DNA from: Pocillopora verrucosa
Taxonomy: Eukaryota > Cnidaria > Anthozoa > Scleractinia > Pocilloporidae
Assembly: GCF_036669915.1 (NCBI RefSeq)
Contig: NC_089318.1
Location: 9,643,390-9,707,389, forward strand
Length of the DNA stretch: 64,000 bases
Direction: 5' to 3'
The notes beneath the pieces are model-generated. The model did no database searches. It was not told where the DNA came from and saw only the letters and a list, made by a program, of their open reading frames with translations. How positions within the stretch are numbered: the stretch's first letter is position 1; the number at the start of each line of letters is the position of its first letter. A program made the position numbers and the translations under genes. Below, piece by piece: positions 26,738 to 39,332 of this stretch.

Positions 26738-26835
26738 AATGCCAGCCTACGAGTAGCCGTATCCTCCCCCCGCCAAGGTTTCTTCCTTTTCACCTTGGGG
26801 GGGGGGGGGAGGTACGGCTACACGTAGGCTAGGCT
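26738..26835. repeat. Near-perfect hairpin repeat with C/G-rich arms
   Basis: The left arm starts GCCTACGAGTAGCCGTA and continues into a C run; the right arm is a G run followed by TACGGCTACACGTAGGC. The arms are about 35-40 bp around a pyrimidine-rich loop of about 15 bp. This is typical of a very short foldback element. Confidence 0.7.
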
Positions 26836-26839
26836 ACTG

Positions 26840-28100
26840 CTACTTTTACTAGTTCGGTGGGGTTAATTGGATCGTGGATTGTATGCAGATAACAAAGGCA
26901 TGCTTACTAGAGTAAACAAGGTAACGAATAAAACACGAACGAATGAATACATTAATTGATTAAATGAGAGGCGTTCGTTGATTTCAAGGGGAGCTATGGT
27001 CTTGATTTGAGAGATGACCTTTTTTCTGAAAAACTTGTCTTTGAAAGATGAATTTTTTTTGGTCCACATACGCGAATTTTGTTAATTAATGACCGGGAAC
27101 TATCAATGGTTAAATGCGAAATTTATCACCATTATGGAAATAAAGAAACCCGAAAGTAAATCCATAATTTCCTTTGTCGGTAGCAGCAGTGGATGTGTAG
27201 CGGATATAGATGGATTACTGGTAAACAGTGATTTCACATCAAATGACACTAGTTCGTGGTCGTCAGGTATCTTTACAGTCTTGATGGCACCGTGTCGCGC
27301 ATCCTACAAGCCTTCTATAACCGCATTTTAACCCTTTACCCCCCAACATCGATCAATACCCATTTTCTTCATACTCTTCTCTATACTTTTCCCTTGGTAC
27401 TAACACGAAGAGTTCGTTTAACAATCAAAGCATCTTAGGTTGGTGATCATTTCTTTTATTCCCAAAAGTCAGCTGTATTACTGTAAGGGAAAATTAGATG
27501 CTGGTCATCCTTAGGATTAAAGGACAAATATTTATCCGCGTCAGCTAAAATACTTATATTACTCTACCCCATTTTTAAGCAATCATGTTAAGACGCACAA
27601 CCAAGAGCTCTTTTCTGTTTCTCATAAAAGATATATCAATATGCGCTATATGAGAATATTCTGCCTCGTGAAAAAAATGCTCCCCGTCATTTGTACCAAA
27701 GTCAGAATTCTTTCGATATTTTCAAACTAAGCATTATTGCGCCGAAGTCAGAGTGGTTGTATCATTTGAAACTTAATATGTATTTGCGTATTTCAAAATA
27801 TTTTGCGCGCCTCCAGAAGTAAAACTGCGCGAATGTCAGAATATTTTTCACGTTTGTAAACAAAAATGCTCAAACTAGAATATGTTCCTTAATTTAAGCA
27901 AAATACTTTCTCGTGGGAATCAGAATACTTTTCTAAAAACAAAATATCATCAGGTAGTAGCAAAAAAGGTTTCGAAAGAAAAATACTAATACAGGCGGGC
28001 CAGAATACATGTAGCACTTTTAAAAGAAAATTTTTATGCTCGCGAGCCTTTCTTTTTTAAATACGTTCAATTATTGATGGTTAAAGAATTTTACAAGTAA
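26840..28100. other. Intergenic, apart from the repeat copy at 27328
   Basis: AT-rich DNA with repeated GAATA/AAATA-type words and no gene recognised. Confidence 0.4.
27328..27523 (+). repeat. AACCCTTTAACTCCC element, subfamily B
   Basis: Left end TTTAACCCTTTACCCCCCAA, body AACAATCAAAGCATCTTAGG and GGTGATCATTTCTTTTATTC, right end CTGGTCATCCTTAGGATTAA. Confidence 0.6.
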
Positions 28101-28101
28101 C

Positions 28102-30115
28102 AATGATGATGATGATGGCAGTTTCTCCATATCCGAAGATCAGTTGTGGGAAGGTCTCGCCAGGGGAGGGCGGCACGCCCTCAGATGACTTATCAGTCTT
28201 ATTCTTGATAGGCAGATCCCAGGACATCTAGGGCACATGGCTTCCATACTGGGAAGATTGATTTTTGCCAAGACTTCATTGTTAGTTCTATAATCCTGCC
28301 ATCTAATGTTCATGATGGGGTGAAGGCAGCGTTGGTGAAACTGTTCTGGACGTTTGATTTGCTCTCTGTACGGTACCCATGCCTCGACGCCCTACAGGAA
28401 GGTATTGACGACAACAGCCTTTTATACCAGAGTTTTGGTGGAGAGGCGAAGAGAGAGGTTTGCCATACTCGTTTTTGCAGACGACTTAATGCACTACTAG
28501 CTTTTGACATCCTGTTCTCTACATCTTTTGCTGGTGTTGTATCGTTCGTGATGATGCTTCCGAGGTATGTGAATCGCTGTATCACGTTAAGTGGATGTCC
28601 ATCAATGTGGATATTAGAAGATACGTACGGCGACCTCGGTTTGGTTGTTGGAGTACTTCTGTCTTCTTCAAGGTGATTGTAAGGCCGAAAGCTTTGGCTG
28701 CTTGGGAGAAACGGTTGATAATAACCTGAAGGGCCTCTTCGATGTGAACAAGGAGGGCGCAGTCATCTGAAGACAGCAGTTCAAGGACAACCACTTCTAA
28801 GGTCTTTGCACGAGCCAGAAGTCGGCGCAGAAAAAAGGTGCTGCCGTCTGTCCTGAATCTTCCGTAGATCCCCTCATTTAGATCTTCCTTTACTTCCCTA
28901 AGCATCATGCTGAAAAATATGGCAAACAATGTTGGGGCCAGAACGCAATAGGAAAAGGTTAAGAGTAGTCTCCGTTGTACTCTATGGTACCTTTAAGTCC
29001 TTCATGTAGCTGGTGCAAGATGTTTAGGAATTTTGGAGGACAGCCCAATTTCTTCAGTATTTTCTAGAGTCCATTTCGACTGACTGTGTCAAAAGCCTTT
29101 GTTAGATCGACGAAAACTGTATATAGGGCCATGTTTTATTCACTGCATTCCTCTTGAATCTATCTCAGTGCAAAGATCATATCTACTGTACCTCTTTTTG
29201 CTATAAAACCGCATTCGCGAAGAGAAGCCTACTACCTCTACTGTAGTATCTTGTAGGTGTGTCTCTAACTTCGTACCATTTCTTCACATGATCTTCTGTG
29301 CTGGGGCAAGTGTTTTTGCTCAGTTTGTTTTGGAGTTGAGTCAGGAATTCTTCTTTTTGTTTCAGGTTGTTGACTTGCACCTTTTTTAGCTTTGGTTCTT
29401 TCTTTCATATCGGAGGTTTTAATAGTCAGCTTTAATTTGACTCTGACTAGCTTATGATCAGTTTAGCAGTCAGCAGTTGTCATGACTTTGGTATGTGTAA
29501 CGTCACTTGAATCTTTTTGGCGCACCAGAGCATAGTCAAGAAGATGCCAGTGTTTAGACCGAGGATGTTTCCATGTTGTCTTATATAAACTATCTTCCTA
29601 TTGGAATAGGGTGTTGGTAATGGTAAGTCCCATTTCAGCACAGAACTCGAGCAATTGCAACAGCCTCTCATTTTATCATTACACTTTCCTTCGCCATGTG
29701 TTCCGAGGACTCTTTCCAGATCTTATGATCTCCTCCCACTCTTGCATTAAAATCACCTATAATGATTAGAATCTTGTCTCTCTTGTCCACTTTTTATAAA
29801 GGGAACGAAATCTCTGTAGAAAGCTTCTTTTGCGTCGGCATCTCCTTGAAGAGTTGGGGCATACACACTGAAGATCGCGAGTAACTGGTCTGTTTTCAGA
29901 GGGAGTCTAAGGCTTATCAGACGATCTGAGTGTCCCACTGGAAGGATGTGAAGCTTGTTGGCTATTATGTTCTTGATCGTGAGACCAACACCAAAGAGTC
30001 GATGTTCTTCTTTCTTCTTTCCCGACCAATAGAGCGTAGATCCTGCTCCATGTTCAACCAGAGATTCCTGATCTGCAAATCTTATATAACACAATATAAA
30101 TGAAAAAATACGCAT
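28102..30115 (-). mobile_element. Decayed non-LTR retrotransposon (endonuclease plus reverse transcriptase)
   Basis: Read on the minus strand, the pieces occur in the order expected of an APE-type LINE. At 30080-29756 is an endonuclease-domain fragment (GVGLTIKNIIANKLH, LLAIFSVYAPTL). At 28929-28582 is the reverse-transcriptase palm, including SSDDCALLVHIEEAL where the usual motif is (Y/F)ADD. At 28585-28310 is the following region (FTYLGSIITND, KASSALSRLQKRVW). Near 28237-28168 is a C-terminal CxxC...C...H...C knuckle (CPRCPGIC). It ends in a short (CAT)n tail at 28117-28102. The frame is broken several times and the catalytic motif is altered, so the copy should be inactive. The clade was not resolved. 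Confidence 0.85.
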
Positions 30116-30325
30116 GTCTGATTGGCTGAAAACAAGAGATTATTTATTTATATAATCTGAAAACGAGTGCATTTTTCATATAACACGAGTGCAAAGTTTT
30201 AACACGACTGCAAAGTGACACGAGTGCAAAAAACAAATACCGCGCGCGTTGCCAAAATTTCGTCCGTCTTGACTTTCTTCTATGTAAGTTATTAATATGT
30301 AATTACATAATTTTGAGTGCAATTT
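30115..30325 (-). repeat. GAGTGCA-type repeat copy
   Basis: It contains GATTGGCTGAAAACAAGAG, GAAAACGAGTGCATTTTTCA, several ACGAGTGCAAAG units and AAATTTCGTCCGTCTTGAC. It is the same family as 13545-13865 and 58585-58930 and abuts the 5' side of the retrotransposon. Confidence 0.65.
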
Positions 30326-31331
30326 GATGGAAATAACATTTGTGAATTTTTTAAAGACAAAATCTTCGATGGCTGTAGTTTCGCCTTAATTTGCGCGGTG
30401 ACTAGCACAGAAAACCCGCGTTACTCCTCACTTTGTCACTTACGCCCCCTCCTGCGCAATTGCTTTGAGCTCCAATTAAATCTATGTAATACTTATATTG
30501 CATTTCGAAATTTCGTTCTATTAATAGGTTTCCTTGTTGCTCTCTCCCCACCCCCAACTCAGCCTAAAATTATACATTCTGTTCCTTCAGTTTTATTAAT
30601 TCCCAAAAGATACATTAAGGATGTATTTAAAAGCGTTTCAAATTACTCTTTTTTGTGCGAAATCGTGGAATCGTGAAGCCCCCCTTTAAGGGTTCCTTTG
30701 GTGCGGTGAGGAGTTCTCCCTGAAACGGGGAATGACCTATTGTCAGTATAAGGGCTGGGTCTATTTCCTGACTCCTTTCCCCTCTCCTTCCTTCCTAACG
30801 GATAATAGTTTTCCGTGAATTTTTTACCTCATTCTTGACAAATGAGTGTGACTTAAACAGATGACGCAACTACTTTTGGCTAAAAAGAGATATTTACACA
30901 GTCTAACAGCTAAGACCTTCCGCTACTTGTTCAAATCCATTTAATACAAATCCGCTTTGTAAATTTTTTAATTTCTTAGCTTAATATTAATCATCACATT
31001 GCATACAATCTGTATAAATCCTCTAAACTCTCTACTAGGTTAAACATTATAGCTGCCGTCGATGCTTTGTATTGCAGAGCCGATTCTATGTCAGAATTGC
31101 AAAGAATTTAACATTTCATAGGCAACACTCGTATGACCTGTGTAAAATGCTCTTTCATGCGGCTTAATAACTAATCAATATTTGCAAATCATAATTCCGA
31201 AAACTTCTCGAAAACCGCAGACAAGCCAGCATTGGGAAACAAAATCACCTCTCAAGATTTCATGTGCCTACGTGACCCTCCTATAAGACTTACGAAAGAA
31301 AACTTCGATTTTGATAAACTTTAGCCTTTCG

Positions 31332-31578
31332 TGAGATCCTAATGGATGTGGCACGCGGCGCATCCATACAAACACTACAAAAACGGATAATGCTATTTTA
31401 GGCTTAGGTGAAGACTTGGAGAAAACTGCACGTAAGGTAAATGAACAATTTCCTGAGTCAGAAGCCTTTTATAGTGAATTAGAAGAAGAAGATAAAAACA
31501 CTGATATAACCTCCCTTCACGAGTTGATCACATTATCCGGCAAGCAGTCGAAGTTAAAGGGAACACTTATCAGCTAAA
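31332..31578 (+). other. Open coding-like remnant of unknown origin
   Basis: An open frame without an in-frame ATG near its start encodes a hydrophilic segment including GLGEDLEKTARKVNEQF and AFYSELEEEDKN, ending at TAA. The composition is protein-like (acidic, helical) and unlike the surrounding AT-rich DNA. I do not recognise it. It could be an exon fragment or a transposon remnant. Confidence 0.25.
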
Positions 31579-31894
31579 GAGAGTTATCTTGATCTAACGC
31601 CTAATGATAAGTTCACGTAAAGGTAACTAATAACAAGAAATTGCTAATCAGATCTCGGTTGTTTGAAAAACCTCAAAGGGGACGACAAAAAGAGCATCGA
31701 AAATGTAATGAAAGACAAACACTGAACGAGAGAAATTAGAACATTTAAATTCTAAGATGTCATAGATGTTATATCAGGGGTCATATTTTGAAACTTACGC
31801 TATACGTCACAGGGAGACCACTCCTCAAAGCTCTCACTTCCTGTACTTAAGTATTGAGTCAAATATTGTTGTGTTGTTGTGGCCGTCCTACGTA

Positions 31895-32112
31895 ACCCTT
31901 TAACTCCCATGTAAAATGATCAATACAGAATTTCTCCTCACAGTATCAATACAGTATCAAGTAGACAAGTGGGGAGAATAGAGAAAATATCACTGAAGTA
32001 GGGGATTGTTTATTGATAGAATACCAAATTCTCCGAAGTATCATCATAACATTTGTTATGCAGACAATAAGGAGAATCACTTATGAGATCTTGGGAGAGC
32101 AAGAGTTAGGAA
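31895..32112. repeat. AACCCTTTAACTCCC element, rearranged copy
   Basis: It begins AACCCTTTAACTCCCATG and contains GAATACCAAATTCTCCGAAG, the reverse of the TTCGGAGAATTTGGTATT block seen at 46.6 kb. It ends GAGATCTTGGGAG. The termini and interior show it is inserted in reverse relative to most other copies. Confidence 0.6.
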
Positions 32113-32264
32113 TTCAGTGATATTTAATCGGCGGCGGATAAACTACAAAAACTTATGATTGCAAATGAAAGTATTTGTAAAATTCTGCGAGATCAGAACT
32201 AACTCAGTAAGTTGCTTCGTAGTAGAGTCACATTTCTTTTTCTTTGCCCTTGGCCTTTGACCGG

Positions 32265-32370
32265 GCTAGTTTCCTTCATTATTGGCTTTTGGTTACAGCC
32301 AGCTTTGAAACTCTTCACAGTAGCCAATTTACGTTACCAATTCAGTTGATGATAGTAATTTATCACGTTT
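32265..32370 (+). repeat. Foldback element fragment (right part)
   Basis: TTTGAAACTCTTCACAGTAG, CCAATTTACGTTACC and AATTCAGTTGATGATAG match the right half of the element at 3744-4008. Confidence 0.5.
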
Positions 32371-33966
32371 AAACACTGCTGTCTATCTGTGCTATTTTTG
32401 ACATGAAAGCGATGGAATTCCGTCGTTTATACTCTACTCATGATAATGTGCGGTATTGTAATAAGTAGCGACTGTCTGTGCACAGTACTTGTAAAAGTAA
32501 TGAGTTAAAGCGTAGACACAGACGGGCGGAGAATACGTACGATAAATTAAATTACTGTTTGATTGTTTTTATTCCTTCAAAGTGACAGTGATCGTCACAA
32601 AGTGGTCTGTTGCAAGTAGAAACAATGTGGCCACCCCTGTTTGTGAATGGGGCGGTTACAACGGTCTCGGTGTTACATAAGCTAACTACTTGCGATTGGT
32701 TATCTGCCAAACCCGACTCGCAGGAAAAAATTTTCATTGTGGAAACGTTTTTTCATAAGTGCGTTATAGAAGGAAGGGAAACGCTTTGTAACTTCACGTG
32801 GTATCTCTTTAATCAACCAAACGTTTCTCCCTTCTTATCGTCGCTCTGCCTGAAACGTGCTCGGATATTGTAAGGAAAAATTCCTTTTTGGTCCTATCTG
32901 AGAATGAAAGGTTTAAACTAGGACGATTAATCGATCACTTGGGCGGATAAACATAAGAGGAGAGAATAATCCAGTTAGGACGTTAATCAAGTATCCATTA
33001 AATCTTGTTGGTGATCCACGAGTGCATTGGTTTTTCTAACCCGCGCACTGTGATTCCTTCAGAAAACTCGCTTCAAACCTCTCTACCAATCAGATAAGCA
33101 AAGCTGTTAATTATCTTTGGCAGCTTAGTAATTCGCGTTTTCGCGCTCTTTTAAATATTGCCTTGCTTTACTTTCCAAGTTTCTCATCGGCTCCTCGTGA
33201 CAGTTTCACTTACTCTGACTGACTGGTGTCATAAAAATAATAAACATTAATGTCAGACCCCCTCCCACCCACCCCCCTCTCTTCCAGCCTACTCTCCTGA
33301 GTAAGAATGAACGAAGATGATTATAAATGTCTTACATTCATGGAAAAGATTAGTAAGGACAAAAGAAAAAACCTAAATCTTGTAACAGTTTCCGTAGCAG
33401 AAGGTCGCACTTGAGATATATCAGTGGACGTAAGCCGTGAAAAGAGGTCGAGGGAAAGAGTTCGAGGCTTGTAAGTAAACCTCTTGGGACAGATAATATA
33501 AAACGAACAAATCTCGTTATTTTGAACTGCGTCTTTGAAATCCGCTAATCGCGAGAGAAATCGACAAGCAGAGCAGGTCAAGCAGCCCACGCAGTCGAGG
33601 CCTAAGGAAGTCCCTGCGGTTTTAGGAGTTTGACGGGAAAGTTTTTCGGAGAGTGAACACGCATGAATCGCCTAGAAATATCGACACTCGTGTTAAATGG
33701 GAGGCTGGTCTACAGCAGTTTTCTCTGGTAGCTTACTGGTTTCCTTTGACGTTCCTGGGTAGCTTACAACAGGGGCGCCACTTTTTGCGTTTTTCGATAA
33801 CGACTGCGACCTTGACTCCAGCGTTAGTGAAAACCAACCACAAGAATAAAATCCGTATAATAGCCACGACCTTTTGATCCTGAACCCAGCACGTCCACTG
33901 ACCACCAGGTCATCGCCAGTCTGAAAGTTGAAGCATTACTACAACCCTGATCTTAATGTTACTGGC

Positions 33967-33977
33967 ATAATAATAAC

Positions 33978-34014
<37 letters not shown>
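33967..34014. repeat. (AAT)n microsatellite
   Basis: About 15 consecutive AAT units with one interruption. Confidence 0.95.
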
Positions 34015-37000
34015 GTCTTGCTTTATTGAGGTTAACAGGAACAAATGTCACAATATAATCTGCATGTGACCCACGTGAAAACAACAGCAATATTTGAATA
34101 TTTTCAGTTTCATGGGGTGCTGACAGTCAGAGCCAAAAAGTTTCAGAGCGCATAACTGGATGACAAGAGAGAGGATTACATAAAGACCCTTTTTGGGGGG
34201 GGCGGGAGGTGGGGGGTCTTGCCCTATCTGGACGTTGATGTTAATCCTCAACTTGACCTCTTTTTTAAACAACACTGCAGTTTAAGAAAATGAACGTGAA
34301 AATAAATGTATAACTAATCAGTGCACAGACCAACTTAGTGTGATAGCTCTGGTTATGCACACCTTCCAAAAAAGAATTCAAGCTAAGAAGGGGAAAACCC
34401 TGTCATTATGACAGTCAGGTGCAAATTCCACATTCCACAGGGGCAATTGAAAATTTACTACCACAAATATTAGACTGCACTAAAAATTTAATTTGAGTCC
34501 AGAAAAATCACTAAGATTGTTTCTTCTAAATTTCGGCCGGCCAAGTGAGCTATCTTCATGTTCAGCGCGTATTTTACGCCGTAAATTTGTGACCGGAAAT
34601 GCTAACTCGTTATGCAATGTGGAATCAGAGATAACGTGAAAGTCTTCAAAAAAGAAGACATATTTTTTAAACAAAAAATGATAGAGTATGATTGTTCGCT
34701 TTCGTTGAGGCTCGGAGTCTAATTAATTTTTTGTCCGAGTTTTTTGACAGGATGACACTTTGATAATTTCATCAGTTGCGCAAGTCCTAGGTAAGTGTAA
34801 TTTCGAAAACCCCTTCAAACATCACGAGTGACAGTACATCACAAAAAGCACGAGCAATTCATGAGAATTTTCATTTTCTACACAAAATCACTTCTTCCTC
34901 GAAACACTTTTCAACGGTTTGGAAAATGCTTGTGTGATCAATAGAGCGCAGTTTATCAGTTTACTGACCTACTAACCCACGCGGGGTGTTGAAAGAACAC
35001 TCGCAAAGTTTGTAAATTACAAGCCGGATATTTTTTTGAAATAACCTCAAAAAAAACTCAGTTTGTTTCAATTAGTTTGTATAGGGAGCTTGTTGTATCC
35101 ATTTTTTTTAAATAATTAAATTTGTTATTGACGGTAATTTTCTTTCAATAATGGTCTATGACAGAAAAACCAAGCGTTTCTTTCCTAGTATTCTAAAAAT
35201 AAACTTGTCCACGAAAACTGAAATTTCCAAAGAAAGAAATATGAATATCTCGTATTGATTTATGCATACACAGGCTCAAATAACAACTGAATGTTTAGGA
35301 TTTCGCACTTGAGAAGTGTCTAGTACCCAGCTCCTGCTGGATATACTTTTGTACGTGTCAATGTTACGGTGCACGGTCATTAGAAGCGGTAACTTTTTAT
35401 ATTTATAGCCTACGTCACGGTACCACTCCTCGTCGTTTTGTTTACGAAAGCGAGGGGGCGTTACGTGAGAGCACCGATATGAATGACAAATGACGAATTA
35501 AAATATCCGAGACTTCACGAAACGGCGATGCCTTCATTTTTTAAACCACGAGACCCGTGCCGGCTACCTACGTGCGCGTAGGTTTCTATACTTCTGCCAT
35601 AGTCAGCACTTCGACACGGCTTCGCGGAAAATTCCGAAACTGTGGCACCCATGCATTGAAAGTGTGCGAGACGTTCACGCTTGCGGCGGCTACCTCCCAC
35701 TGGTCGGGTTTGCTTGTTACAAGATACAAGAATGTTCGTTACTCTTTTCAAGAGATAAAGACTTCCATCTGCTTTGGTGGAATGAAAAGTTATGTAGCGT
35801 TCGAGGTCGTCAGTAAATGCTGGAACCTTAGAGTTACAGCACGGATCATTCAGATTGTAGTGCTTTGCTGTGGTAGTTCTTATTTTAGAAATCACCTGAT
35901 ATGATAACTTTTTTCGTTAATGACTACTTTTCGGAATTCTTGTACGATAGGCACAATATACGCGCAAACACGAGCGTATTCTTCTGCAATCTCGACAAAG
36001 TTAGTGTTCCGACAGCCTGCGGGCCTATATTATTACGTATTCATATTTTGTCTTGTTGTTTTTTTTTGCGGTAGATTTTCTGATTGTTTAACTTGCTAAT
36101 TTCAGTGTTTTTGAAAACAAAGGCCAAATGTGAACGTATGCAAAACCTTACACCATAACTCACGCATTCTGGTGTGAAAACCAGCGCCTTATCGCTGAGT
36201 TGATTCGCACAAGGACAAAAATCAAATTAGCAATCTTCCGGAGATCGTGTTTCAATTCAACCGGTATTTTTCCCCGGATTGGAGCCAATATTTTGAACAC
36301 GAAAAGGGCAACAGATTCAATGCAAGGCGATCAAGCATGCAATGACTGGAGGAATAAATAGTTTAATTTGATTTAATTGTGTGGTGAGACGATGTTTTGA
36401 AACAGTCTGCGATCAAAAACAGAAGACTCTCTAGCTTATGTGAGCGTTTTAGTTATGTGACCTGACACCGCGAATGTTTTCGCACGTTTTGCTTCTTCTG
36501 ATTGGCTTAAGCTGTATTAATCACTTTTTACGTTGTTTTCGGAAGCCGTTTGGACACGCCGAATAATAACAAAACAGAACTGCTTTCAGGGCTATTTTAA
36601 GTAACTGAGGGATTTAATTTCCATACCTTTCAAATGACGGTACAAGAGATTTTATAAGAGTGTTAAATTTTAGAAGTGAAGCATGAAATAAAATAAAGCA
36701 TTGTTTATGGTGCGAAATGGGTCTCTAATGTTTCCAAAAGGCACGAAACTTGGATTTGCATTTAAAGATGAAGAGACGGGAGCGATTGCGGTTCTGTTTG
36801 TTTTTATTTAAATCTCTGACAGTTGAAGTGCGATTCTGTCTGCTGGATTTTAACTGCGGTCGGATCACGTGTCAAAGAACAGATCATCGCTGGCTTTAGA
36901 GGGGAATCTTTTTTGTTTATGTTTTTCCACTTCATTAGAAACGATCGCGTGAATCGACCAATATCGAGCAGATTTCAACCCAACTAAGGAAATTGACGAT

Positions 37001-37440
37001 TACCATAGCTAGACACGCTTTCCTGGAAGAAACTTTCTCGATCAAGTCGTTGCAGACAACTATTTGTTTCACTTTCGAATGTTATCCGTGATTGACAGGC
37101 TAGTCGTAAGAACCAATCAGTGTCCCCGCAGTGAATAATGACGCAAACACACCATTTATTGGCTTCTGTAAACAAAAGGACGAGAACAGGATGTGTTTTC
37201 TGTCTGTTCCCCGATCGCGTTTATTTAACTCCTAGTGCAATTTTCCAGTGCTTGAATCTTCAAAAACCTGATTAAATACGTCAAACATCGACTAAAGCAA
37301 AAAATCTGGAACGCTACGAGCGTAAAACTAGCTCAAGGTCTCGCTTAGTTGCAAAACGCCAGCCCTCACCACGTGGTCTATGATAATTATGTTGCCATAG
37401 AAATCATTATCTTTTTGACACCAAGATGACACACCTCTCA
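34015..37440. other. Intergenic, upstream of the ZFP36-family gene
   Basis: No gene recognised. Two overlapping opposite-strand open frames at 35515-35904 are slightly richer in G+C but carry no domain that I know. The part from about 36.8 kb onward holds scattered CACGTG-type E-boxes (for example within GATCACGTGTC near 36865 and ACCACGTGGT near 37370) and TGACGCAA near 37139, and may contain enhancer sites. Confidence 0.3.
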
Positions 37441-37553
37441 CGTTTGCATTTTATATTCGTGGGTTATCACAGTTCAGCAAATCGGTGAAAAAGCAAAAAG
37501 GCGATCGAAGGTACGGGAAGCGTTAGTCTATTTAGACTCCTCTAAGTGACAAC
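37441..37553 (+). promoter_or_regulatory. Candidate core promoter and 5' leader of the ZFP36-family gene
   Basis: A TATA-like TTTTATATTC lies at about 37450, roughly 100 bp before the ATG at 37554. A GTTGCCATAGAAATC element near 37392 resembles part of an RFX X-box. Genes of this family are usually immediate-early, which would fit a TATA promoter. This is motif reading only. Confidence 0.3.
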
Positions 37554-38624
37554 ATGTCTACGGCCCTTGTCTCCGCGTTTTATGACGTGAACGACGTGTT
37601 ATACAAGGTTAGTTGCCGTTGTCGTTTTCTTTTAGAACTTTACGCAAGAACAATCGCATCTATTCATTCCGCGATGTCTCTAAAGTAGAAACCTTTGTGC
37701 AAGGTGATTAAGAGCAATTTTAAAAGTCCCTCTGTCGCTCTGATCTCACGTCAACATGTGAATCGCTTTCTTCTGCAGAATAACAGAAATCTCGGCTTGG
37801 CGTTTGAGCAAAGACCACGAAGTGAAAGGAAACCATTGCCTATAGGCCAGCCGCGAAGACACTCGACTTCTGTTTCAAGCTCTCGCTCCTCGCCGAATCT
37901 GATCACGTTGACGGGTTCCCCAAACAAACGAGAGCGCTCATTGAGTTTGAGTGCCGAAGAGGAGCGCAGACGAACCAGTTCAAACTCCAGCCGGTACAAG
38001 ACCGAACTTTGTCGCCCTTTCGAAGAGAACGGTACTTGTAAGTATGGAGACAAGTGTCAATTCGCTCACGGTGTTCACGAACTGCGCTCACTTAGTCGCC
38101 ATCCTAAATACAAAACTGAATTGTGCCGTACATTTCACACGATCGGGTTCTGCCCTTATGGGCCGCGATGTCACTTCATTCACAATGCAGAAGAACGAAG
38201 GGCTGCGCAGATGATGAATGGTGCCCGAATGTCTCCGCCATCGCAACTCATCGGTCCACCTTCGCCGCCACTCACAGAGCCAAGCTCGCCATTACCGACT
38301 TCTTTAACTCCACCTTCTCCATCTCCGCTCTCCTTCTACAACGATGATAGCCCATTGGGAAGTCCTATCAACAGCCCGTTAGCGATTCCTTCTCCCGCTT
38401 CAAACAATGTCTTTACCTTCCCATCACAAGCTCAGGATTTCTCGCCTGTTCTTTCGCCGACCATGGCAAGCCCTCCAGGAGTGTTCTCGCCTGGGTTAGA
38501 GCTGAACGAAGACGATGACTTGGACGAAGATGATGAAAATCTTCCCCCGACGCCGCCAGACTCGTATGATTTGGCTAGCCGAAGGCGCTTGCCTGTGTTC
38601 AACAGAATGTCCGTGCCGGAATAA
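37554..38624 (+). CDS. ZFP36/TTP-family CCCH zinc-finger mRNA-decay protein, 299 residues
   Basis: Cytoplasmic RNA-binding protein expected to bind AU-rich elements and recruit the CCR4-NOT deadenylase. Exon 1 is 37554-37607 ([18 protein letters not shown], matching the start of vertebrate ZFP36L1). Exon 2 is 37779-38624, after an acceptor CTTCTGCAG. Two CX8CX5CX3H fingers (C96/C105/C111/H115 and C134/C143/C149/H153) are 18 residues apart, each preceded by (R/K)YKTELC, which is the TTP-family signature. Upstream, QPRRHSTSV resembles the kinase/14-3-3 site of ZFP36L1. The middle is rich in Pro-Ser SPxxSP clusters. The last residues, [13 protein letters not shown], match the C-terminal CNOT1-binding motif of TTP. 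Two exons with this split is the conserved vertebrate arrangement. It is a pre-duplication relative of ZFP36, ZFP36L1 and ZFP36L2. Confidence 0.97.
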
Positions 38625-39332
38625 GGTTGTAAAAATTGGCTTTTAGTAGTTTAACGTTTGTACACAAGATTTGTAATTTAACATTTAAAGACTGATCAAG
38701 TCAACAAAACGCTGGAGAATCAGTTATTATTTTCACGTCAAAATAGGGCACACAAGAATATACATATACATATATTATATTATATAATTAACCATATTTT
38801 TATGATCGGGACTAAAGCACAGATTTATATGCATCAAGCAGTTTCTATAGGTCCTATAGCTTATTTATCGAAGAAAACAGAAAGAAAATTATCGACGGAA
38901 TTGCTAGTGTTAAACACGAAATTCCTAAGTGTAAGTTTTTCGTACACGTTTTATATTTGGTCAATAATTACCACTGTATATTGTAAAGCCTGTGAATAAT
39001 GGAAGCTAAAATTATATTGTCGACGTTTTTTTTTTCTTTTACCTCTTTCAATTCCTATCTATTTAATATATTATTTATTTAACTTATAATACCAAGCGAT
39101 AAGTTGCTATTTTGTTACCGAATTTTGAATCAAAATCCATTAATTTTGTTACAGTCAGGTAGAGAAATGAGAGAAGTAATTTCTTAATATATAGCCTATT
39201 TACATGGTCGTAATTTAAACGTAGATAATTTATAATCGACTTGCATATTTGGGAGTGTTATGTGCACGTCTGATTCAAAACCGAAGTTGTTTTTGAAAAT
39301 AGGAACGTCTTTTTGGAAAGCGATTCAATAAA
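38625..39332 (+). promoter_or_regulatory. 3' untranslated region of the ZFP36-family gene with AU-rich elements and poly(A) signal
   Basis: Very AT-rich. It contains TTATTTAT at 38861-38868, the full nonamer TTATTTATT at 39071-39079 and other ATTTA words. TTATTTATT is the preferred TTP binding site, so the transcript probably regulates its own decay, as vertebrate TTP mRNA does. An AATAAA at 39327-39332 is a candidate poly(A) signal. Confidence 0.55.

Larger units (their letters stand above)
30330..33960. other. Intergenic, no gene recognised
   Basis: Apart from the repeats listed and an open remnant at 31332-31578, I see no exon-like structure. Open frames such as 30317-30676 (+) and 33590-33321 (-) have no recognisable domains. 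Confidence 0.35.

Noticed and set aside
35515-35904. Overlapping opposite-strand open frames of 115-126 codons
   Set aside because: No recognisable domain on either strand and no splice context; likely chance in a patch of higher G+C.
37751-38347. Other-frame open frames across the zinc-finger exon
   Set aside because: They are shadows of the ZFP36-family coding exon, which has two intact CCCH fingers.
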